From Stramenopiles sp. TOSAG23-3 (lineage: Eukaryota; Sar), in NCBI GenBank assembly GCA_900128585.1, contig LT642161.1:11581-52008 (forward strand): DNA of 40,428 bases, given 5' to 3'. Shown here in pieces: positions 9,847 to 19,800 of the stretch; the first letter of the stretch is position 1; each line of letters begins with the position of its first letter. Position numbers and translations under genes: made by a program. The notes under the pieces are model-generated. The model did no database searches, had not been told where the DNA came from, and worked only from the letters and a program-made list of their open reading frames with translations.

Positions 9847-10386
9847 TCCTCCTTTTTTTTTTACTTTACTTTACTTACTACAGGACCACAGGACTCTCTC
9901 TCTCCACCTACTTACTTATAACTATATATAATAATACTAAAATCTATTAATACATACCGTACTTGTATATTATATTTAAATTATAATATCGACCTATTTA
10001 AACTACTACTACCCACTACACCATCCTCCTCAAATGGGAAATAAATAATAATAATTTGGATTCAATATTTATAGAAGAATTAAAAAATAGGCGGAAAAAA
10101 ATGCTAAGCGAGAATAAGATAAATAATACTGAATTAAACAATATTAGGAATAATATTATATAATATTAATACCTATTATATATATACGTATAATGTATTT
10201 AACATTATTTAAGGAAAGTCGTAGACTTTTTCCCAATGGACCTTTCATGCAAGCGTGTGTTGTATTTTTGAAGCTAAAGCTCACCACAGAATGAAAGAAA
10301 GGAAGGGGAAGAAGGAAGAAAGAAGCATTTTATATTAACTACTACGGTACTATTACACGTTACTATTGTTCAAAATACACTTTAGT

Positions 10387-10701
10387 TTAGTTGTAAAAAT
10401 ATAAACTAAAAAATGTCATTACTATATACTCTACTTTACACAATGAAGAAAGGGTGGGGGCATTCTTTCTTTCCTTGTTTATAAATAAAAGATACGTATT
10501 GCCCAGTTTTTGTCTACCCGAGTTCTTTACAAGTTTTTGTGTCACCCATATTTCCTTTTCCAGGGTTTCATCTGGCGCTTCAAACGCCCGACAGACAGTT
10601 ACCCGGTAGACTGCTGCACGCACCACCGAGCTCGAAACGCGGAACGCCACGGGCTGCTGCCTTACTCCAGACGCTCGCAACGACAAAAAGGAAACGCTCA
10701 T
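10387..10701 (-). CDS. Possible small organelle-targeted protein, divergent from the chromatin gene
   Basis: A 104-codon frame from the ATG at 10701 (the open frame reaches a GTG at 10740). The first 50 residues (MSVSFLSLRASGVRQQPVAF and following) are rich in Ser, Arg and Val with no acidic residue until about position 43, like a mitochondrial or plastid transit peptide. Next comes APDETLEKEIWVTQKLVKN. The first 200 bases are GC-richer than the spacer, as in real genes here, but the last third drifts into AT-rich sequence. The true 3' end may therefore involve a splice: a GTAAAG donor-like site lies near 10525. It shares a short upstream region with the giant plus-strand gene. I do not recognise a family. 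Confidence 0.35.
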   Translation of the reverse strand: MSVSFLSLRASGVRQQPVAFRVSSSVVRAAVYRVTVCRAFEAPDETLEKEIWVTQKLVKNSGRQKLGNTYLLFINKERKNAPTLSSLCKVEYIVMTFFSLYFYN

Positions 10702-10758
10702 TTCCAACGGCTCAGAACTCTTGCACACCAAGACACCCACTTCGCCCTTCCCTCGCCC

Positions 10759-10770
10759 ATATATATATTG
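10759..10770 (+). promoter_or_regulatory. TATA-like element upstream of the chromatin gene
   Basis: An isolated ATATATATATT run sits about 47 bp before the ATG at 10817, inside otherwise GC-rich sequence. It may serve as the core promoter of the plus-strand gene and perhaps of the divergent minus-strand frame. No transcript data support this. Confidence 0.25.
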
Positions 10771-10816
10771 AATTCAACCGGCCACGCGCGGTAACTATCA
10801 GAACATAGTCGCCCGT

Positions 10817-13800
10817 ATGCCGCCGAAAAGCACGAAAATGCCACTTCCGTCCGCGGGAGGCGCGGCGCCGAAAAGCACAAAAAGGCCACTCCCGTCCGAG
10901 GGAAGTGCCGGCGCACCGCAACCACCGAATGCCCCGTCGTCGAAGAAGAAGAAGAAGAAACAGACCACCCCGAAAAACACTGCCAAGGGAAACAAGCGAC
11001 CGCGCGTCGACAGCGAGGAAGCAGCCAGGCGGGCCATGGCCACCATGCGCGAGAAGGTCAAGAAGGCGACGGAGGGCGCCATTGACATTGTCGACAAGGG
11101 GTTTACGTGTCTAATTGTCCCTCGCCCGAGCGGGGGGCGCGACCTGTACTTTGTCACACCGGACGGGAAGAAGCATAAGAATTGCCGGGACATTTTGAAA
11201 CGGTTTAAGGTGGAATTCGACATGACCAAATCCGCAGAGGAGTGCTGGAAGGAAGCGAAGCTTGTGAAGGGCATCGATAAGTTCAGCATCAAAAAAAATA
11301 ATGAGGGAAAACGGTGCCAAATTAAAGGCATCGATTTCTTTTCAGGTTCTGAGGCATTTGGCGCTGTTCCGAACGTGGTGGTAATTGAACTGGGAGATAT
11401 CCTTACGAATCAATTAGTTAATGACCCCGCATACCACACGGAGAAGACGCTTTACCCGAATGGCTACGAGACCCAATGCTTCTTCTGGAGCTATTTTGGC
11501 GCGAGGGATAACATGCTAGAATATAGGAACAAAGTCACTCTCGGGACCAACGGGCCGGTCTTCCAAGTATGGGCTTCCCCTCCCGATCCTGACCTCTCGG
11601 GAGACCATGCGAAGAAAATCCTGGCGGAGGGAGCAAGCCCCGGAGAGGCGTGGGTGAAAGTGTTTGATATGGTCAACGGTGGCCGTGGGCCGGGAAACTA
11701 TTTGTACTTTACCGATCCATTCAAGGGCGTGCTGGGTAATTTCTTCTTCGGGTTGTCCCACCCGGAGGTCCTCCAATTGTTCGAGGGGAGACTGGAGGGG
11801 ATATTGGGCTGCAAGTCTTACAAGTTTCTGCAACAGCGCGTCGGGGGCTTGCAAAAGCAAGCCCAAGAGTGGTACAAATTCGAGCGGCAGCTCACGCAGG
11901 CCCTTGGCAAGGCGAGGAAAGAGGCCACGAAGAAGAACGAGAGTTTCAGGGCCGCCGAAGCAAAGAAAATTGCCAGGGGGAAGGCAAAGAAGGAGAAACT
12001 TCTTGCAAAGCACAGGAATGCGGAAGAGCGGGAGGCTGCTAAGTTGCAAAGGCTGGCGGAAAAAGAGGAGGAACGCCGAAAGAAGCTCAAAGCCGAAGAG
12101 GAAAAAAAGGCTGAAAAGTTGAGGCTGAAGCAGGAAGAAGCAGAGAAAAAGCAGCTGGCCAAAGAGGAGAGAGCCGCCAAAGCCAAGTTGACAAAAGCGA
12201 AGAAAGCTGAGGAATTGCTGAGAAAGAAGAAAGAGCAAGCCTTGAAAGCCGCGTTGCAGAAGAAGCAAAAGGCTGAACGGTTAATGCGAATAGCAAAGGA
12301 AAAAGAGGAGCGCAAAGCCAAAAGCAAGATGGTCAAGCTGGTCGACAAATCTGCCCCGCCGAGGTCTCGTGGGGGCCGCGCCAGAGGTGGCGCAGGGTCA
12401 AAGGGTCGCAAAATCAACAATAAAATTCAGTCCTCGGAGCGTAGCGAATTTTTCAAAGCGATGAAAGAGGTTTACAAGCGTACCAATGCAAACAAAAAGG
12501 CGGCGAGGGACCAGGCCGTTGCGCTGAAACGGGAGCAGTACGAGCTGAGCCTTCGCCAGCAAACAGTGGCGTGCAAACAGGAAAAGCAGCGACTGTACAG
12601 CGTGAAGTCGCTAATAAAGGCCTCGAGCAAAATGGCCGACTCGTACCACAAGGAGCAGGCCCGGCAGATTCGCGATACTATCAAAGACAAATTTTTGGAG
12701 CAGGTGAACGGCGTCAGTACGGATGGGGGGAAACGCGACATTTCTTTTGAAGGCTCGTATGGGATAGAGCATTTGGCAGAGGAACATTTTACTGCCGAGG
12801 AGCCGATTACACCGGGCGAGACCGTCTTCCCTTTCCCAGAAGCCAGCGTTGGGAAGATGGTGGGAAACGGGCTGGAAGATCACGCGCTGTCGGCATGGCA
12901 TTTTTTGTCTCAATTTGGGGACGTTTTGGGCATATTTCCACGGACGAAATTGGTAGTCCCCAGAGAAGATTCCTCCTCCGATGAGTCGTCCGAAGAAGAG
13001 GAAGATGGTGACAAAGGCGAGGACGGCCAAGGCAGTGCCAAGGGGCCTGCTGTACCAGAAAAGCCGAAGTCACCGGTTAAGCGAAGAAGTTCTTCGCGTC
13101 TTCAAAGCATTGCCCCCGGCGCAAAGATGGAGGTCAAAGGCGACGACGGACAAAACCCAAAGAGCCCCGGTGTAGACCAGGACATGGATGGCTCCGGTAC
13201 CGAAAGCGACGATTCGGGTGACGAGGAAGACGACGACGAGGCAGAAGAGGAAAAAATCATGCGGACAATTGAGGATTTGGAAGAGGCCTTGGACAGCAGC
13301 GACAGCGAATACGAAGACCAAGCAGACGTTAACAACGACCCAGCGCTGGATGTCCATGCGTCGAGCGGATTTTTGTCCAAAAAGCCAAAGTTGGAGCGTC
13401 TGTCACTGGAGCACCTGTGCACCGTTTTGCACGACCCGTCGGCGGCAATCGAAGAAGATCGGGCGTGGATAGACACGCTGCACACCAGAATACTAAGGGC
13501 GTTGCTCCAGCACTTGTGCGAAGATACAGAATATAGGTTTACGTACGAAGATGCGACGTTAGACAAAAAATTCGAGGTGCTCCGCCGGTCATGCAACATC
13601 TTGACATGGCCCGAAATTCTTCGGCAGTATCTCTTCTTGCAGGCGGCTTGCTTAAGATTTACAGCAAAGGACAACCAAAAGTTTTACAGCTGGGGGGGTG
13701 GGGTTAAGAACAACTTCGAAGTTGCGCCTGGAAAACGCCATTCGGCAGCACTTCTCTTCAGACCAAATACTCCGAAGAATGTCGTGCCGGCGGACGAACT

Positions 13801-16800
13801 TACCATTCAAGCGTTGCGGAAACAATTGGCAGGACCTCTGGATGGCGCAGAAAATGTTGATGTGCCAGAGTTTGAGGAAGAGGAGGAGGAAGAAGAAGAA
13901 TACGGACAAGCAAGCGCAATTGGGTGTGCAAAGTATTTGTCAAACCAAGGTCGCAGCATGGGCTGGTGCGACCGTCGCGCGGAGCAAGAAGTGCATGGGG
14001 TAGAGGCTGGGGACATCGATTTTACAATTAAATTGCCTCAGTGGGCCAAGGTTATCATGGAAACCCCGAAATGTTCTGAGAAAAAAGGCCATGCTGTTGT
14101 GAGGCGGTCTATTGAGAAAGCCATCAAAAAACTTAACGATGTTCATCCATCCGCAAGAGACTTTACCTTCATGCAAGCGTTGACGCGCGCGCTCGCCCTT
14201 CTTGATGGGGCCGACCCAGGGTCCTGGAAAATATCCAAACGGGTGGCAGTCGACACAGTTTTTACATTTTGCGCGGAAGAATCGATCTTTAATGAGGCAG
14301 AGTTACGATACTCCGATGACGAATCTGCTGCTTCCATCAATATGCCCTGCGCATCTGTCATTGCTTACCACCGGGACCGTGTCCATAGACTTAACGATGT
14401 CTCGAAAAAGTGCTACGCAGTGTTAATGCGGCTCTTCTTTTTTGGGAGAACACAGAAAACAAGCATCCAAGAGTTTTGCGTGCCCGTGCTGGCGCGTGAC
14501 TACAAGAAGTTCGTGGTGCGGCCACTTGATTTGCGGATTATATACGACCGGGTCATGGTTTCGGGATACCAGTCAGAGATCGAGTTCAAAAATGATGTCC
14601 ATTTAGTGTGGACAAATTGCCGTGCCTACTGCAGCGATCGATACCCCGAGATGGTAGTCTTAATGGAAAAAAATGCCGACTTGTTTGAGAGGCAGTTTAC
14701 TGCAGTCTTCAATGGCCGGGGATCGCCGTGGAACGACTGGTACGGCTTGCCGCATTGGTACGGGTGTTATTTTAACGAGAAACAAGAAAATGTCGATCAA
14801 TCATTGTGTCACGTTAGCGCGCGCGCTGCGTCTTCAAAGAACAGACTGATTGTGTGCGATCGCTGCGAGAGCGCGTTTCACCTTCATTCTCTGGAACCCA
14901 AGTTAGAGACAGTTCCCCGTGGCGAGTGGCATTGCCCGTACTGCGAAACAAGCACTTTGGTCAAAGAATTAGCGCACCTACCGAGGTGCACCAAACTCAA
15001 ACGAAAGAGTACGACAATGACCGTGACGTTAAGAAAAGCCAGGGCGGGAAGGTACGTAAAGAAGCAAATTTCTCGGTCCATGGTAGGGTACGCAGAACCA
15101 TTTGTTGGCGAAATTAAATCGTGGGCCCCCTCGGTAGGGTTCAAGGTTGATTATGGCGATGCAGAAGGGTTTGAGCTGATGTCGTGGGAAGAGCTGTATG
15201 TTGTGCTAAGCGCCATGGAGGTGGAGATGGATGCGAAATTCATAGCGGAAGTGGACAGGGAGGCAGACAAGCCGCTGAAGGAGGAAGAGGCTAAACCGAA
15301 AGTGGACGTGCCTCAAATGCATGGGAAACAGGCTATCTTCCCTCACGTAGGCTTACCGGTGATTTTACAAGATGGTCGCATTGGCGTCGTTCAGGGGGCA
15401 AACACCGAAGGCGTTCTGGTGACCCAGGGCGAAACTTTGAGTACAATAAGCCACGGAGAGTTTGAATCAATTCTGGCCAGTATTGAAGGAGAAAAATCCC
15501 CTTTTGCCCAGAAAGGCCCCCGCGCGTCAAAATTGATCAACTTGGACATCGGATCATCCCCGACTACCGACTTGGTAATGTCTGGGAAACTGGTTTGGGC
15601 CCGCATAAGCAAAAAAAAACCGTATTGGCCCGGGGAACTCGTCAAGCAGGAAAGTTCGCGGTCAAGAAAGCACACGGTGTACTTCTTTGGCGACGACAAA
15701 TGGGCAAAAGTCAACAAAAGGTCTACTTTTGTAAAGCCCTACCTAGGTCAACCTGGAGAAATAGATGCGATACTTAGCAAATTTCACATTCGAAAATCTG
15801 GCGTCATGTGGAAAACGCTGATGAAAGGAATAGAAATGTTTAAAGCTAGGGCAGAGCACATTGCTGGTGGGAAAGACAAACCGGAAGATGAGGAGGACGA
15901 GGAAGACGAGGAGGACGAGGAGGACGAGGACGAGGATGAGGACGAGGACGACGAGAATGAAGAGGACGAGGATGAGGACGAGGACGACGAGGACGAGGAT
16001 GCCTCAGAGCAAGCGGAAGAAGACGCATTTTTAAGTGGTGGCCAGGGAACCCGAAAGTGGTGCTGGAACATTGCTTCTAGGCTGTCGCGGAACGAATACG
16101 AAAGCTTGAAGCCTGGAGAACGATTTCAAATCCTTCATTTCTTGTGCGACTGTGCTGCTGGTCTAGAGCAATTTCGGGATGTTGTCGACGAACGCCAAAA
16201 AGAATACAGGACCCATCATAAAGAACTTACAGATCGTGGGAAAGAGATCAAGCAACCAAACGGCGGGTATATTCCGCAACGCCAGCGGAAAATCAAAGGC
16301 GCCTTCATTAAGCGGCTGTTTCAAAAGAAAGAGAGCGAGAAGAGTGATGACAAGGAACCGTCTGCCGATGCCACGATGGCAAGTGCGGGCCAGCCAGGTT
16401 TAACGGGCCAACAAATTTCAGGTTCAGGCACGGGTGCAAACGCAGTGGAACAGAAATCCGATGGGAAAGAAGCCGTTGGCAGCGATGCTAAACCGGAGCC
16501 TGTTGTATTCGAAAAAGTCCCAAACATTATATTCCACGAAATAACTCAAAAATGGTATTCCTCTTATGATGAAGGGCCGGTCAACCATATGGTCGGGCTT
16601 TTTGACACAGAAGAGGAAGCCAGGGAGGCTTGCAGAGCATTCTTGTCTCTCAAGCCAGAAGAATCTTTGCTTGCCGCGGCCAAAAAGAGCATGAGCGATG
16701 TTTCTCCAACCCCGCCAGCATTTCGAGCAGGGCAACATGCCCAAATGGTCCCCATTCAGAGAAGCAGAATGAATAACAAAACAGATAAACGCGTCGGCAT

Positions 16801-19800
16801 CACCAGCGACACGGACCCAGAATTAAAATACCCGCGGTCGACATTGAGGTCAATCGTTGCGCCGTTAGCGGCACTAATGGTCGAACACGCCGAAGAAATG
16901 CTGCACAAGCAGAACAAAGAAAAAGATGTAGCGGAACCTTACCAGTTTATGTTGCATGACTGGAAAAACAGCGGAGCAATGGAAGAAAAAATGTACAAAG
17001 TGATAGGCTCGTTCGGGATTCGAAAGGGCTATGATATCATGTATGCGCTTTCCCCCATGGGTGTCACTGCGCGGGTTGAAATTGAAAATCGCTCGCAAAA
17101 ACACATTCCATTGTTTCGTTGGTACGGCTTGGACAAAATAGGACCTATAGTTGCAGCACTTCGAAAAGAAGCCATTGATGGAGTCGAGAGGGCGAACTCC
17201 TTAGTTTTGCCACCGTTAGAAAAGATCAACGTCGAGACGATTGCCACCGAGCTGCTCCGCATGTTCGTAAGTTTGGCAGTAGCACAAAAAGAGCGTTGCG
17301 AATGGAAAGATGCAGTTGCCTACGTGGGCCGAGGCTCAAAGCAACTATCAGACAACGCGTCGCGTCGTATAAACGATATAATGCATGTGTGGAAGGCATT
17401 AGGGTTACTGCGGCACATGCCTGGTAGAAACAGATGGTCCGATGGGATTCTTTTGAATTTGGACTGTTTTGCTGGTGGCGAGGCCTGTACTAACTTGTAC
17501 ACCGATTCCGTAAAGCAAGTAACGACAAAGATGAGGAGTCGTGCTCCGGTTCAGCCTCTCCTTTCCCCTGTCGTTCTCCCTCGTGCAGCTATGCCCGTTT
17601 CAAGTGCCTCCCCTGCACAGAGTAATGGACAGACGGCAACGTCACAAACACCTGTGAAAAGCCCTGGAGATGACCAGGGAAACTCGGCGCCAAGTGCTGC
17701 TTGTACACCTGGCAGCGCAATTGTACCCAGCGGACACGTATCACCCGAAAACATGTCTTTTTCATCACTACAAGTATTTTTCATCACTGCTCTGAACGCG
17801 CCAGCAGCCAGCGGGAAATTAGTGCCGAAACGTGTACCAACCAATAGCGACCTATGGCCAAACACGACTCATTTAGACGCACGGGATTTTAAGCACCACA
17901 CGACGTGCGATAAATCGATAGAAGAGTATGAGACCGAAAAGAAGAAGAATGACGCCGCAAGAAAAATGTTGGAAGAAGAAGAATCAAAACTCTTCGACAA
18001 ACGGACCCCGCCAGCAGGGCACGAAGCTCCTGCTCGGTCTTGCGTTACATGCAGCCGGTGCTCGCAAGTGCATTTTAATGTCCAGAGCGATGTAATTCAA
18101 TGCATGTCCTGCTCAACCTTTATATGGTGTGGACAAGAGGAGGGAGTTTCTCGTATTCAGCAAATTGGGGGCCGAGGGAAATCCGCCAATGGGGATGTTT
18201 CTGCCTCAGAATTAGATTGTCGGTTCTGTTCTCAAAAGCTCATGTTGCCTTTTGAAGTTTTGAGAAAAAGAAAAACATCAGCGGGCATGTATTGTGTCCA
18301 AGTAAAAACTTCGCCGCAATTGTTTAGGCCCTGGGGCGGGCCGGACACACTGAAATGCGGCGGGATGTTTCGCTGTTATAGGTGCAAATCAATCCATTGC
18401 ATTGCCGTCGAGTACATAGAGGGCAGCGAAAAAGCGATTACGCAATCAACGCCAGGTAAGAAAGTAGAAAAAGACAACGGCAGTGCCACAGAAAGCGAAA
18501 CGGAAAGCGAAGGGGAGGGAATTGATGCCCAGGCAGACCCAAACAAAGCCCCGGCTGAAGGGGCTTTTACCGTCAAAATCGTTGTCAAAGGGGTAATTCC
18601 ATGCATGGACATGATTTATGCAAAATCGTGCGAAAATTTAAAGAATACATCGCTGCCACTAGTTTCTGGATCACACAAATACACCAGCTGGGGAGTTTTA
18701 CCACAAAACCCAGAGAAGTTGGCTAAATACCACGCCGAGCATTATTTGTATCCCATTGGGTTCAAGAGTCATCGTGAGTACTGGGACGTTGCCGCCCCGG
18801 CTGAAAAATGTGTATATGTGTCAGCGATTGAGGATGGGGGTATGGAGGGGCCATTATACACAGTCACGAAGTTGGCCGACCCCAGTATACGGTTTCAGAA
18901 CAACACCCCGTCGGGGGTATGGAAGAATTTGCTGGAAGCGATTTCAGAAGCAAAAGCCAAGCGTGGCCAAGAGTCGACGAACAGCGGGACTGCAATTTCT
19001 GGGCCCGATATGTTCGGTCTGTCCAAAGCGGACGCGTACAATGTTATGCAAGGGCTTCCGGGGGCAAACAAATGCCGGGCATACCAATTTCGGGGAGTAA
19101 TGGCATTCTTTGCCCTCCAAAATACCGATCAGTCAGATGTAGAGAATTTCATGGAAAGTTTTATGAATTCGAACAACGAAGCGGAAGATTTTCGAAAGAT
19201 CCACAAAGGCTTCGGTAGAAAACTTGGACAAATTAACCGATTGAAAAATGAATTAGTGAATGTTCGAAAGGGTTTACGGGCCATGATGAGAGAGCAAGAA
19301 GAAAAGGTGCGCCGCCTTCAGATGAGGCGGGATATTCTCCGAATTCAGTACGCGAAGAAGTACGAAGATAAGCTGAGCGTTCAAGAGGAAAAGAAAAGCA
19401 AAGAGAGCAAGCACGAGCTTCGAGCCAAGATCAGGAAAGAGTGTGCCGATTTGTTCGACCTGCAGACATTTTACATCCGTTCTATGTTGGTTCGGAAGGA
19501 CACAGGCATCAATTGTTTTCTTGGCACCGACCGGCTTGGAAGTCGTTACTACGTCCTTGGGGGGAGCTGTGCGCGCCTGTTTATCGAGACAAAGGAAAAT
19601 CGGGAGAACTTTTTGATTTCTAAACCGTCAGAGATCGAAGACATTATGGATTTCTTGGAGCCCACAGGAGTAAACGAAGGCCCCTTGCTCAAAGAGATAT
19701 GGCGGCTGAAGACGCTCCTGTTGCGCACCTTGAATAAGCAAACCACGAATGTGCAGAGCGGTTCGCCCAATTACGACAAAGTTTTGCAGCGAATGAATCA

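Larger units (their letters stand above)
8522..10386. other. Long AT-rich intergenic region
   Basis: About 1.9 kb with no convincing gene. It holds many A/T runs, a (TTCC)n tract (9823-9846), CTTCTTCTTC near 9750 and TATA-rich sequence near 9910-9960 and 10150-10200. One stretch on the minus strand (9052-9255) looks weakly protein-like and is listed separately. Confidence 0.55.

Noticed and set aside
11516..12420. Minus-strand Leu/Phe- and Ser-rich frames of 250 and 200 codons
   Set aside because: Antisense of the Lys/Glu coiled-coil region (AAG/GAG codons read backwards as CTT/CTC); not genes.
15784..16071. Minus-strand poly-Ser frame
   Set aside because: Reverse reading of the GAGGAC acidic tract in the chromatin gene.
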